A stretch of 64,000 nt of DNA from Imperialibacter sp. EC-SDR9 (lineage in GTDB: Bacteria > Bacteroidota > Bacteroidia > Cytophagales > Cyclobacteriaceae): NCBI RefSeq assembly GCF_902498805.1, contig NZ_LR701578.1, positions 211,020 to 275,019 on the forward strand. The letters run 5' to 3'. Every line of letters begins with the position of its first letter. Positions within the stretch are counted from its first letter, which is position 1. The notes under the pieces are model-generated. The model did not search any database. It saw nothing but the letters and a program-made list of their open reading frames with translations, and was not told where the DNA came from. Shown here piece by piece: positions 35,989-44,867 of this stretch. A program made the position numbers and the translations under genes.

Positions 35989-36004
35989 TAGTACTAAATA
36001 CCCC
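35989..36004 (+). promoter_or_regulatory. TAGTACTAAATACCCC motif upstream of secreted-protein gene
   Basis: The motif lies 59 bp before the ATG at 36063. Its first eight bases are a perfect palindrome and match the start of a similar motif at 25759-25774, also upstream of a plus-strand gene. It may be a regulator site; no binding protein can be named. Confidence 0.3.
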
Positions 36005-36062
36005 GTATGAGCGATTTTCTCGAAATGCGATTATCTGGTACTTAGCACCAAATTAATCGACT

Positions 36063-37751
36063 ATGAAAAAGATAGGATTACTCATACCGTTTGTCTTTTT
36101 ACTGGCCACTGAGGTTTCTAAAGCACAGGAAAAAAGAGGCTTAAAGTTGGGTGAAAAAATAGGTAAACTAACAGCCAAGCTGATGACCTCGAAAACCTCT
36201 AACCTGGGGGAGGCGGCTGTGCTGGTGCACCATATCAACGGAATGCACACCATGGAAGCCCGGATTTCCGGCCAGGAGGTATATCCCGAAGATTTTAAGG
36301 AAGGCGATGTTGCCGTGGCAATATTTTTCTCAAAAGCAGAAGGCCTTGGAATGCTCAATATAGATGGCTCAGTAACCAGTGAGGGCAAGGAGTTGACTTC
36401 AACGGGTTTGGGGTATTACATGATCGAGCTTGAGCCTGGCGATCTTACCCCAAAAACAGTGAATGTGGAAACTGTAACAGGAGACAAAGCTTCTTTCACT
36501 ATCAAGCCTGTGCCCTCGGTGAAGATTTTGTCTGTAAATGGGTCGACGACAAACGCTCAGATCGAGCTGTCCAAAGACATCGAGCTGGTGCTGGAAAATG
36601 GCTCCGGCCATGAAGGCAGCCTTTTAAATGTGGCGCTGGTAACTGACGTGGCCGGTGCCCGAGGATTCAACTACTTCGCTTCATTCAGGTCAACCGATAA
36701 AATAGTTATCCCCAGGGAAGCTTTCAGCAACCCTACTATTTCGGGTAGTGTAAATGGTGTGGGCAACTACAACCAGGGCGAGAACTACCTGATAGTGGAA
36801 CGATATGTGCAAGCACCGACCGACAAGCAGTCGACTGCTGCTGCGGAGCTTCAGAGCAGGGCTTATGGCTCAATGAAAGTGAACGTGTCAGGCAAACAAC
36901 AGGAGAGTGTTTATGGGTCGACTAGTGTAAAAGGTAAAATAGACAATCCAGCCGGCGTCTTGAATTTTGCAGCAAGTAAGCCCAATGCTGCCACAGGGGC
37001 GCCATTTTCGCAAGGGTCGAAATTTGCAGTGTCATCGCTTTCGGTACGGGGTGTTTTGTTCAAGCAGGAAGTGGATGAATCTGTTTCTTATGGTTACAAC
37101 ACCAAAATCACCACCACTACCACCACCACCTATCAGTTTCCAAAACTGCCCGATGCTTTTTGGGATCAACTGCTTAGCAACATGTACGCTGACATTGTCA
37201 CCATGTTCAAGGAAGAGTTCGATATCGAAATGGTGCCTACTGAAAAGCTGACTGCATCTTCTTACTACAAAGAGTTTTATCCGGTAAAAGAAAAGAATAC
37301 AGATGAGCTGATTGTGAAGACCTACAAAAACACTGTCAATATGCAGCCAACGAAGATCGCCGACATTTTCGGATCAGTATCCACCAACATGACTTCTGAC
37401 AGGCCAATCATTAACCTGATGAAGGACGCAGATGTTGATGGCCTGATCAATGTGCAGATGGACTTACAGATTGCAGGCGACAACAACGACAAAATTATCC
37501 TGATCCCACGGCTCAACTTTTTTATTCAGGGAAGAGAGGAGACCTACACCAACAAGGACGTCCAATATGGCTCCGGCTGGGTAGCAGCCTCCGATGGCAA
37601 ACCATTCTCCGAGTCTGAGTTTAATGATATCAACGCTCTGAACAGCATTGTGAGAAAAGACGACATGATGAACGCCCTGAGGGACGCAATGACACGCCTG
37701 AGAGAAGCCGAAATAGAAAGAGGCTACGACAAGATCTGGGCATTAAAATAA
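36063..37751 (+). CDS. large secreted protein of unknown function
   Basis: A 562-residue protein with a signal peptide (1-21, VSKAQ), followed by mostly beta-rich sequence. The middle has a run of threonines (TKITTTTTTTYQF, about 350-362). The C-terminal part (about 370-562) contains WDQLLSNMYADIVTMFKEEFDIEMVPTEKL and ends in a charged helix, MNALRDAMTRLREAEIERGYDKIWALK. I do not recognise a domain. It has its own terminator and stands alone between divergent and small genes, so it is probably a single-gene unit. Confidence 0.7.
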   Translation: MKKIGLLIPFVFLLATEVSKAQEKRGLKLGEKIGKLTAKLMTSKTSNLGEAAVLVHHINGMHTMEARISGQEVYPEDFKEGDVAVAIFFSKAEGLGMLNIDGSVTSEGKELTSTGLGYYMIELEPGDLTPKTVNVETVTGDKASFTIKPVPSVKILSVNGSTTNAQIELSKDIELVLENGSGHEGSLLNVALVTDVAGARGFNYFASFRSTDKIVIPREAFSNPTISGSVNGVGNYNQGENYLIVERYVQAPTDKQSTAAAELQSRAYGSMKVNVSGKQQESVYGSTSVKGKIDNPAGVLNFAASKPNAATGAPFSQGSKFAVSSLSVRGVLFKQEVDESVSYGYNTKITTTTTTTYQFPKLPDAFWDQLLSNMYADIVTMFKEEFDIEMVPTEKLTASSYYKEFYPVKEKNTDELIVKTYKNTVNMQPTKIADIFGSVSTNMTSDRPIINLMKDADVDGLINVQMDLQIAGDNNDKIILIPRLNFFIQGREETYTNKDVQYGSGWVAASDGKPFSESEFNDINALNSIVRKDDMMNALRDAMTRLREAEIERGYDKIWALK

Positions 37752-37778
37752 AATAGTTGGCTAAACATCGCATCCAGG

Positions 37779-37806
37779 AAAGGCCGGTCAATTAAGATCG
37801 GCTTTT
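37779..37806 (+). terminator. terminator after secreted-protein gene
   Basis: AAAGGCCGGTC (37779-37789) pairs with GATCGGCTTTT (37796-37806) with two G-U pairs and a 6-nt loop, then CTTTTTCT. It is 27 nt after the stop at 37751. Confidence 0.8.
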
Positions 37807-37887
37807 CTTTTTCTCTCCCAACACTTCCCATCTTGTTTGGTATTTCGAAAAGGCCTATTTTGAATTGAATTCGAAAATTATCAATCT

Positions 37888-38220
37888 ATGAAAAGGAAAC
37901 TATTTACATCTATTCTTGCCCTGGCGGCATTTACGTTGGTTTTCGGCACCAGTGCTTTGGCTGCCGGAACAGAGCCGATGACAAAAGAGCAACTTAACAG
38001 CCTTACAGAAGAGCAGGCCGAAGAGCGAGTGACTCAGCTGACCCAAAGGGTGAATGAGATCAAAGAGTTGAAAAAAAATGAACTCTCAAAGGAAGATCGC
38101 AAGGAGGTGAAGAAAGAACTGAGAGAGATCAAGAAAGAACTGGATTTCTTGAACAATAAGCTTACATTGTCAGTAGGTGCTGTAATTATCATAGTACTAC
38201 TGATCATTCTTATTTTCTAA
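37888..38220 (+). CDS. small coiled-coil protein with C-terminal membrane anchor
   Basis: The 110-residue protein has a signal peptide (1-25, SALAAG), a highly charged coiled coil (about 30-88, rich in Lys and Glu, as in KKELREIKKELDFLNNK) and one hydrophobic C-terminal helix (about 92-110, LSVGAVIIIVLLIILIF). It would be anchored in the inner membrane with the coiled coil in the periplasm. Similar small proteins are common in Bacteroidota and have no known role. A strong terminator follows. Confidence 0.75.
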   Translation: MKRKLFTSILALAAFTLVFGTSALAAGTEPMTKEQLNSLTEEQAEERVTQLTQRVNEIKELKKNELSKEDRKEVKKELREIKKELDFLNNKLTLSVGAVIIIVLLIILIF

Positions 38221-38238
38221 TCCTCCTTTTAGGAAAAT

Positions 38239-38272
38239 AAAAAGGCGATTGGTTCAGACCGATCGCCTTTTT
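38239..38272. terminator. bidirectional terminator
   Basis: AAAAAGGCGAT (38239-38249) pairs with ATCGCCTTTTT (38262-38272); inside it GGT and ACC can extend the stem to a TCAG loop. Poly-A and poly-T flanks let it end both the small coiled-coil gene on the plus strand and the M3 peptidase gene on the minus strand. Confidence 0.9.
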
Positions 38273-38287
38273 TGTTGCTTCTCAGCA

Positions 38288-40327
38288 CTACTTTTTCAGT
38301 AGTCCAGCCCGACGCAGCAACGCTTTTGGGTCTGGTTCACGCCCTCTGAATTTCTTGTAGAGAACCATTGGATGCTCGCTGCCTCCCCTTGAAAGGATAT
38401 CGTCTTTAAATTTTCCAGCCACTTCGCTGTTGAAAATGCCCTTTTCCTTGAAAAACTCAAATGCATCGGCGTCTAGTACTTCGGCCCATTTGTAGCTATA
38501 ATAACCTGAAGAGTACCCTCCATTAAAAATATGAGAGAACTGGCAGCTCATATTGGTTTCTTTCACCTGCGGAAGCACCTCCATTTTCTCGAATAGTGTT
38601 TTCTCAAACTCCCCAATATTCGTTATGCCCGACGGATCTACACCGTGGTAGGCCATGTCGAGCATGCCGAACGCCACCTGACGGGTTGTTGCATAACCTG
38701 CCTGAAAATTAGCGCTGTCTTTCAGCCTTTGCACAAGATCTGCAGGAATAGCTTCGCCGGTTTTGTAATGCCTGGCAAACAGGTCAAGGCAATCTTTTTC
38801 AAGTGTCCAGTTTTCCAGAATCTGCGACGGAAGCTCCACAAAATCCCAATAAACATTGGTGCCGCTCAGGCTGCCGTAGTTGCCTTTGGCCAGCATACCA
38901 TGGAGGGCATGACCAAACTCATGGAACAGCGTCTGCACCTCATTAAACGTCAACAGTGATGGTGTGGACTTGGTTGGCTTAGTGAAGCTACAAACGATGC
39001 TGATATGTGGCCGCTTGTCTTCGCCATTCACTTTCTTTTGCTGCCGAAAAACGGTCATCCAGGCACCACCTCTTTTGCCTTCCCTGGGGAAGAAGTCAGC
39101 ATAGAAAATCGCTACCAGCTCGTTATTGCCATTCCTCACTTCATACACCAGCACTTCCGGGTGGTATCTGTCAATGTCCTTGTTTTCTACGAAATGAATC
39201 CCGAAAAGCTTTTCGGCCACTTTAAACACCCCATCGATCACCTTCTCCAGCTGGAAATAGGGCTTGAGTAATTCGTCATCGACCTCATACTTTTCTTTTT
39301 TCAGTTTTTCGCTGTAGTAGGCAAAATCCCATCTTTCAATTTTATCAAGCCCGTCCAGCTTTTTGGCATAGGCAGTGAGCTCTTCCACATCTTTGAGAGT
39401 AGCCGGCTGGGAAATGGCTAGTATATCGGTGAGAAACTCGTTGACCTTCTCAGGTGTTTCGGCCATGCGCTCTTCAAGCACGAAATGTGCATGGGTGGGG
39501 TAGCCGAGCAACTGAGCCCGTTCGAAGCGGAGTTGCACTAGTTTCTTCACCACCTCCTGATTGTCGAACTCATTACCTTTGAAACTCCGTGAGCCATAGG
39601 CCATGAACATCTTCTTGCGAAGCTCCCTATTGGCCGAATAGGTCATGAAGGGAATGTAGCTGGGGTATTGAAGTGTAAATATCCACGTACCTTCCCTGTT
39701 CTTTTCCTTCGCGGTTTCCGCCGCCGCTTCTTTTACGAAATCGGGAAGTCCATCCAGCTCCTTTTCATCCGTTACTTCCATGCTAAAGGCATTGGTTTCC
39801 TTAAGCACATTTTCGCCGTACTGCTGGCCCAGCACTGAAATCTCTTTGTCTATCGTACGTAGCTTCTCTTTTTTATCTGCCGACAAGTTGGCGCCATTCC
39901 TAACAAAGCCTTTATAGGTCTTCTCCAGAAGCGTCAGAGACTCCTCATCAAGTTTGGCTTTGTCTGTAGTTTCGTAAACCAGCTTTACTTTTTTGAAAAG
40001 CGCTTCATTGAGCATCACATCATTGCTAAACTCGGAAAGCAAAGGCGAAATGTCTTTGGCCAACGCCTGCATCTCGTCGCTTGTTTCAGCCGAGTTCAGG
40101 TTGAAGAAAACATTAGATATGAGGTCGACTTTGCTCCCAGAGGCTTCCAGGGCCACAATAGTATTTTCGAAAGTAGGAGGCTCACTGGACTGTGTTAAAA
40201 GAGCTATCTCCTCCTTGGCGAGCTTAATACCTTCTGTAAAGGCAGGCAGATAGTGCTCATTCTTAATTTTACTGAAAGGAATGGTATCGAATGGGGTGTT
40301 AAAACTTTCTAAAAGAGGGTTTGACAT
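38288..40327 (-). CDS. M3-family metallopeptidase (Dcp/OpdA-like)
   Basis: A 679-residue zinc peptidase with the HEFGH motif in LFHEFGHALHGML and the downstream zinc-ligand helix around LPSQILENW. The N-terminal half is the helical cap typical of the thimet-oligopeptidase family. There is no signal peptide, so it is probably cytoplasmic and cleaves short peptides, either as an oligopeptidase or a dipeptidyl carboxypeptidase. The promoter-like box TAAATTTG lies 75 nt upstream of the ATG. Confidence 0.93.
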   Translation of the reverse strand: MSNPLLESFNTPFDTIPFSKIKNEHYLPAFTEGIKLAKEEIALLTQSSEPPTFENTIVALEASGSKVDLISNVFFNLNSAETSDEMQALAKDISPLLSEFSNDVMLNEALFKKVKLVYETTDKAKLDEESLTLLEKTYKGFVRNGANLSADKKEKLRTIDKEISVLGQQYGENVLKETNAFSMEVTDEKELDGLPDFVKEAAAETAKEKNREGTWIFTLQYPSYIPFMTYSANRELRKKMFMAYGSRSFKGNEFDNQEVVKKLVQLRFERAQLLGYPTHAHFVLEERMAETPEKVNEFLTDILAISQPATLKDVEELTAYAKKLDGLDKIERWDFAYYSEKLKKEKYEVDDELLKPYFQLEKVIDGVFKVAEKLFGIHFVENKDIDRYHPEVLVYEVRNGNNELVAIFYADFFPREGKRGGAWMTVFRQQKKVNGEDKRPHISIVCSFTKPTKSTPSLLTFNEVQTLFHEFGHALHGMLAKGNYGSLSGTNVYWDFVELPSQILENWTLEKDCLDLFARHYKTGEAIPADLVQRLKDSANFQAGYATTRQVAFGMLDMAYHGVDPSGITNIGEFEKTLFEKMEVLPQVKETNMSCQFSHIFNGGYSSGYYSYKWAEVLDADAFEFFKEKGIFNSEVAGKFKDDILSRGGSEHPMVLYKKFRGREPDPKALLRRAGLLKK

Positions 40328-40401
40328 TTATAGTTATTTTTAGTCTTCAGAATTATATCAACAACAAAGAAGTGGCGCCTTTTGGTTTGCCAAATGCTGC
40401 T

Positions 40402-40429
40402 CAAATTTAAAGGCGAATTTAGGAACAAA
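40402..40429 (-). promoter_or_regulatory. putative promoter of the M3 peptidase gene
   Basis: On the minus strand TTTG (40429-40426) is followed after 16 nt by TAAATTTG (40409-40402), an exact -7 match with slightly short spacing for Bacteroidota. Confidence 0.5.
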
Positions 40430-40516
40430 CCCCGTTAAGTCGTCTAATTATCAAAAGATCAATGGTATCCGGGGAGTAATTCTTTGGAACTGCCTATAAT
40501 TACAAGAAAAACACCT

Positions 40517-41407
40517 ATGAAAAGCCACTCTGTTTCCTGCTTAATCAAATCAATAGTAATAGCGATTCTAGTCACCCCCACGCTTTCAATAACCGTGGTA
40601 GGCCAGTCAAAAAAGGCCAAGGAGGAATGGACGACACTCTTCAACGGAAAGGACATTAATGATTGGATTGTCAAAATCCATCACCACGATGTGGACGTAA
40701 ACTTTGGCAACACATTCAGGGTAGAGGATGGCATCATCAAAGTTCGCTACGATCAATACGGCGACTTCAACGAGCAGTTTGGGCATTTATACTACAAGCA
40801 ACCGTACTCCTACTATCGCCTTGTGATGGAATACCGGTTTGTTGGCGAATTGCAGCGGGGTGCCCCGGAGTACACGATAAAAAACAGCGGCGTGATGTTC
40901 CACTCTCAAGACCCTCGCTCAATGCCGAAAGAGCAAAACTGGCCGATCTCTGTGGAAATGCAGTTCCTCGCAGGCTTGGGCGATGGTAAGCCACGCCCCA
41001 CGTGCAACATGTGCTCGCCGGGCACTGATGTGGTGTACAATGGCAAGGTTGACCCTAACCACTGTATCAACTCTACTTCAGCTACCTATGAAGGTGACCA
41101 ATGGGTGCACACGGAGTTAATCGTGATGGGCGACTCTTTGGTCATTCATAAGGTGAATGGCGAAGAAGTGCTGCGTTATTCTAAACCTCAAATGGGCGGA
41201 GGCGTCGTTACTGGTTACGATCCAGCTCTTTGGGAGCCAGGTAAGCCATTGACAGAAGGATATATTGCCTTGCAGAGTGAAGGACAGCCGATAGATTTCA
41301 AGAATATCGAGCTACTTAACCTGGAAGGTTGCATGGATTCGAAGGCTACCAACTACAAAAGCTATTTCATCAAATCGAACCCTGGCACCTGCACATACAA
41401 AAAGTAA
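40517..41407 (+). CDS. secreted DUF1080 (3-keto-disaccharide hydrolase-like) protein
   Basis: The 296-residue protein has a signal peptide (to about residue 30, VVGQ) and one DUF1080 beta-sandwich (about 35-270: WTTLFNGKDINDW, FRVEDGIIKVRYDQYGDF, FHSQDPRSMPKEQNWPISVEMQFLAG, IALQSEGQPIDFKNIELL). Related proteins cleave 3-keto-glycosides or bind carbohydrate. After the domain is a short Cys-bracketed tail, GCMDSKATNYKSYFIKSNPGTC, a module seen at the ends of secreted Bacteroidota proteins. The ATG at 40517 gives a good signal peptide. Confidence 0.88.
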   Translation: MKSHSVSCLIKSIVIAILVTPTLSITVVGQSKKAKEEWTTLFNGKDINDWIVKIHHHDVDVNFGNTFRVEDGIIKVRYDQYGDFNEQFGHLYYKQPYSYYRLVMEYRFVGELQRGAPEYTIKNSGVMFHSQDPRSMPKEQNWPISVEMQFLAGLGDGKPRPTCNMCSPGTDVVYNGKVDPNHCINSTSATYEGDQWVHTELIVMGDSLVIHKVNGEEVLRYSKPQMGGGVVTGYDPALWEPGKPLTEGYIALQSEGQPIDFKNIELLNLEGCMDSKATNYKSYFIKSNPGTCTYKK

Positions 41408-41432
41408 CTTCTACTGAATGCTGAAAAACAAA

Positions 41433-41458
41433 AAATCCCCGAATCGCTCCGGGGATTT
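41433..41458. terminator. bidirectional terminator between DUF1080 gene and htpG
   Basis: AAATCCCCG (41433-41441) pairs with CGGGGATTT (41450-41458) over an 8-nt loop, with A-rich and T-rich flanks. It serves the two convergent genes. Confidence 0.85.
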
Positions 41459-41481
41459 AACTTTATAGCTGGCATTGGCGC

Positions 41482-43308
41482 TTAGGCCGATACTATATCA
41501 AGGCTTCTCTTGATGAAGGCGGTAAGCTCAGGGCCTGTCAGCAAGTTCTGAGACAACTTGGCCAAATCAAATGCCTGCTTGGCTAGGGCAGTTTTTTCCT
41601 CATCTGATGCTGCTTTGAGAATCTTGCCAACCAACGCATGGTTGCCATTTATAGCTACTGAATAAGCGTCAGGCATATTGCCCATCATGGCCATTCCTCC
41701 ACCCATTGCCGACATGTCCTTCATTCTGCGCATAAACTCCGGCAATGTGATTACCACCGGCATGTCGTCAGTCGACATGGCTTCCACATTTACTGTGAAT
41801 GCTTTGTTGTTTATCGCCTTATCAAAAAGTTCTTTTACTTCAGTTTGCTCCTTCTCCGAAAGCACCGACTCCTTCTTCTCGTCTTTGTCGATCAATTTGT
41901 CCAGGACATCAGCATCCACTCGCTTCCAGTTTACCTTTTCCATCTTCATTTCCATGTGGTTGATGAAGTGGTTGTCGAGCTGGCCGTCCATTTTCAGCAC
42001 ACCATACTCCCGCTTCCGGGCGTTTTCAATGTAGCTGTGCTGCTGTGCCTGTTTTGTTGTGTAAAGGAAAATAGCGTTACCGTCTTTATCGGTTTGATTC
42101 GGCTTTACATGCTCTTCGTATTCTTTAAGCGTGTAAAACTTGTCGTCGATGTCCTGCACAAGCGTGTAGTCAAGCGCCTTCTCATAAAACTTCTCTTCAC
42201 TGATCATTCCGTATTTCACGAAAAGGCCAATGTCGTTCCACTTTTTCTCATACCCTGCTCTGTCTTTCTTGAAGAGGTCGCCAAGCTTATCTGCTACTTT
42301 CTTGGTAATGTAAGTGTTGATTTTCTTCACGTTCCCGTCCGACTGAAGGTAGCTCCTCGATACGTTCAATGGAATGTCAGGCGAGTCGATCACGCCGTGA
42401 AGAAGCATCAAAAACTCAGGCACTACGTCCTTCACCTCGTCGGTAATGAACACCTGGCGGCTGTATAGCTGAATTTTATTTCTCTGAACATCCAGCTCAT
42501 TTTTCAGCTTAGGGAAATACAGCACACCAGTAAGGTTGAAAGGATAATCCACGTTCAGGTGAATCCAGAAAAGAGGATCCTCAGCAAATGGATAAAGCTC
42601 TTTGTAAAAGTTCAGGTAGTCCTCATCTTTTAACTCACTTGGCTGCTTCGTCCAGATGGGGCTTGGGTTGTTAACCACCTTGTCGTCGAATTCAATTTCG
42701 ATAGGCAGAAACTTGCAGTATTTATCCAGAATACCCTGAAGTCTGTGCTTTTGCAAAAACTCTTCAGAATCTTCAGCAATGTGAAGCACTATGTCGGTAC
42801 CCCTGTCTTTTTTCTTAGTCGGAGTAATTTCAAAATCAGTCGACCCATCGCACTCCCAGCGGGCAGCTTCGGCACCTGTCTGATACGATTTCGTGAAGAT
42901 TTCTACCTTTTTGGCGACCATATAGGAAGAGTAGAAACCAAGGCCGAAATGACCGATGATTTGCTTCTCTTCTCCTTTATCTTTGTATTTCTCAACAAAT
43001 TCGGCTGCGCCCGAAAAGGCAATTTGGTTGATGTATTTTTTTATTTCATCGGTTGTTAATCCAATGCCTTTGTCACTGATTGTGATTGTTTTCGCTTTCT
43101 CATCGATAGACACTTTAATTTTTGTGTCACCAATTTTTCCTTTGTACTCGCCCAGGGCTGCCAGGCGGTTCAGCTTTTGTGTGGCATCCACGGCATTCGA
43201 TACCAACTCCCTCAAAAAGATCTCGTGATCCGAATAGAGAAATTTCTTGATAATGGGAAAAATATTCTCGGTGTGGATCGAAAGGGTGCCTTTTTCTTCT
43301 GTTACCAT
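41482..43308 (-). CDS. htpG: molecular chaperone HtpG (Hsp90)
   Basis: HtpG is the bacterial Hsp90, an ATP-driven dimeric chaperone of the cytoplasm. The 608-residue sequence has the GHKL ATP site (LRELVSNAVDAT, ITISDKGIGLT, IGHFGLGFYSSYM), the middle domain (FWIHLNVDYPFNLTGVLYFPKL) and a shortened C-terminal dimer domain. The ATG at 43308 (MVTEEKGTLSIHTENIF) is the conserved start; an upstream ATG at 43368 would add 20 residues with no counterpart. It shares a terminator with the convergent DUF1080 gene. Confidence 0.96.
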   Translation of the reverse strand: MVTEEKGTLSIHTENIFPIIKKFLYSDHEIFLRELVSNAVDATQKLNRLAALGEYKGKIGDTKIKVSIDEKAKTITISDKGIGLTTDEIKKYINQIAFSGAAEFVEKYKDKGEEKQIIGHFGLGFYSSYMVAKKVEIFTKSYQTGAEAARWECDGSTDFEITPTKKKDRGTDIVLHIAEDSEEFLQKHRLQGILDKYCKFLPIEIEFDDKVVNNPSPIWTKQPSELKDEDYLNFYKELYPFAEDPLFWIHLNVDYPFNLTGVLYFPKLKNELDVQRNKIQLYSRQVFITDEVKDVVPEFLMLLHGVIDSPDIPLNVSRSYLQSDGNVKKINTYITKKVADKLGDLFKKDRAGYEKKWNDIGLFVKYGMISEEKFYEKALDYTLVQDIDDKFYTLKEYEEHVKPNQTDKDGNAIFLYTTKQAQQHSYIENARKREYGVLKMDGQLDNHFINHMEMKMEKVNWKRVDADVLDKLIDKDEKKESVLSEKEQTEVKELFDKAINNKAFTVNVEAMSTDDMPVVITLPEFMRRMKDMSAMGGGMAMMGNMPDAYSVAINGNHALVGKILKAASDEEKTALAKQAFDLAKLSQNLLTGPELTAFIKRSLDIVSA

Positions 43309-43483
43309 GTTTGTATTTGTTTGCAAATGATTGGTCAATAAGTGAAGGGTTGGCAAAAGCCGTTCCATAGCCCGATTTTACCCACAAGGCTGTCAGGATG
43401 GCAGTAAGAAGTGTCAGGCCAACGGAATTAGCCACCTTCGTCGACCATTTTGTCGATTACTACTGCATTAAAGAATTTTGATT

Positions 43484-43978
43484 TTATCTGAGCCTGTTGG
43501 AGTCACGCACCAGCCTCTCGTCACGCCGGATAAAGCGGTTGGCCATAGAGTTGAGGATGAGGGCCACAGGAAAAAGATAAAAGGCCGCCAGGTAAGCACC
43601 TTTTTCGTCTGGAACGATAGTCTTTTCTGCATTCCAGCAAAAGTAGAGAACGAGAAACATTGTGCCACCAATGATGAGGGAGTTCAGGGCGCCGAACTGA
43701 ATCTGGCGGAGTCTGTTGCCATATTGAAAAATAGAAAAAATGGCCACTCCTGCAGCAATCAGACAAAGAGCGGCTACGTACATGATGTTTTTCTCAGCCA
43801 GAATCTCGTCTATCGCTACACCATCGCCCGCATATCTGATATGGGTGATTTCAAGAGCGGTAATGGTCACTATTTCACTTTTTTCGACATCAATTTTTTG
43901 CCATAGCGGGAGAAAGACAATGATGACCATGACGATGGCAGCAAGCGCCAGAAATATAGATTGGATTCGCTGAAGCAT
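43484..43978 (-). CDS. DUF4293 membrane protein
   Basis: A 164-residue protein with four membrane helices (about 6-26, 66-88, 92-115, 125-145) and the N-terminal MLQRIQSIFLALAAI typical of DUF4293, which is found in Bacteroidota. It is often adjacent to truA or rho; here truA is divergent, 98 bp away from start to start. Function unknown. Confidence 0.85.
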   Translation of the reverse strand: MLQRIQSIFLALAAIVMVIIVFLPLWQKIDVEKSEIVTITALEITHIRYAGDGVAIDEILAEKNIMYVAALCLIAAGVAIFSIFQYGNRLRQIQFGALNSLIIGGTMFLVLYFCWNAEKTIVPDEKGAYLAAFYLFPVALILNSMANRFIRRDERLVRDSNRLR

Positions 43979-44076
43979 TGGAAGAATTTTTGGTAAATAA
44001 ACGCATAAAAGACTTTAGAGAAAACCTTAATCGGCTGAACATGTGAATTATGTTGAATGAATTACCTTTGCCGGGC

Positions 44077-44826
44077 ATGCGGTATTTTATTCAGTTGAGT
44101 TACGATGGCACAAAATATAGCGGTTGGCAGACCCAACACAACGCTGTGACTGTGCAGCAGGTTGTTACCCAATGTTTGAGCACGTTACTTGGCACCGAAG
44201 TGGAATGTGTCGGCAGTGGGCGAACCGATGCAGGCGTGCATGCCCGGGTGCAGGTGGCGCACGTCGACATGGAACTCAGGCACGAACCTGAGGAATTTCT
44301 CTACAGGCTTAATTCCCTGTTGCCTCACGACATTGCCGCTCATTGGGTTAAGCCCGTCCGGTCGGAAGCGCATGCCCGCTTCGACGCTGAGTCACGATCT
44401 TACGAATATCACATTCATCAAAAAAAGGATCCCTTCAAAACTAAATACAGCTATCTTTTCAGGCCGGAGCTGGACGTGGATGTCATGAATAAGACGGCGG
44501 CGCTGCTGTTGACATGGAAGGACTTTCAGTCGTTTAGCAAAGTGAAGACTGATGTCAAGCATTTTGATTGTGATATTTTCGAAGCTCGCTGGAGAAGAGA
44601 GAACGATAGCCTCATATTTTACGTTAGTGCCAATAGATTTTTAAGAGGGATGGTTCGGGCCGTGGTTGGAACGCTGCTGGAGGCAGGACAAGGCAGACTG
44701 AGCCAGACTGAATTTAAGGAGATTTTGGAGAGCAGAGACAGGAAGTCGGCGGCTCGCAATGTGCCAGCTGAAGGTCTTTTTCTAACAAACGTTACTTATC
44801 CTGAAGAAATTTATATCCTTTCTTGA
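44077..44826 (+). CDS. truA: tRNA pseudouridine synthase A
   Basis: TruA makes pseudouridine at positions 38-40 of tRNA anticodon stems. The catalytic aspartate is D51 in GRTDAGVHA, and MRYFIQLSYDGTKYSGWQ, KDPFKTKYSYLF and NRFLRGMVRAVVGTLLEAG are family motifs. The ATG at 44077 starts exactly at the conserved first strand; an ATG at 44050 would add nine residues. The ABC exporter gene follows after 41 bp. Confidence 0.95.
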   Translation: MRYFIQLSYDGTKYSGWQTQHNAVTVQQVVTQCLSTLLGTEVECVGSGRTDAGVHARVQVAHVDMELRHEPEEFLYRLNSLLPHDIAAHWVKPVRSEAHARFDAESRSYEYHIHQKKDPFKTKYSYLFRPELDVDVMNKTAALLLTWKDFQSFSKVKTDVKHFDCDIFEARWRRENDSLIFYVSANRFLRGMVRAVVGTLLEAGQGRLSQTEFKEILESRDRKSAARNVPAEGLFLTNVTYPEEIYILS

Positions 44827-44867
44827 AATTTGCAGTTAATTACTAACCACGTCCCTAGTCGATAGTT

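Noticed and set aside
37096..37135. Repeated ACC/ACT triplets suggesting a short tandem repeat
   Set aside because: It is a run of threonine codons inside the secreted protein, too short and irregular to be a repeat array.
41845..42468. A 207-codon open frame on the plus strand inside htpG
   Set aside because: Antisense shadow of a conserved gene; the translation is low-complexity hydrophobic and basic sequence with no family resemblance.
44063..44070. TACCTTTG, a perfect -7 box just before the truA ATG at 44077
   Set aside because: No -33 element is at the right distance and it would imply a leaderless message, so I treat it as a chance match that only mildly supports the 44077 start.
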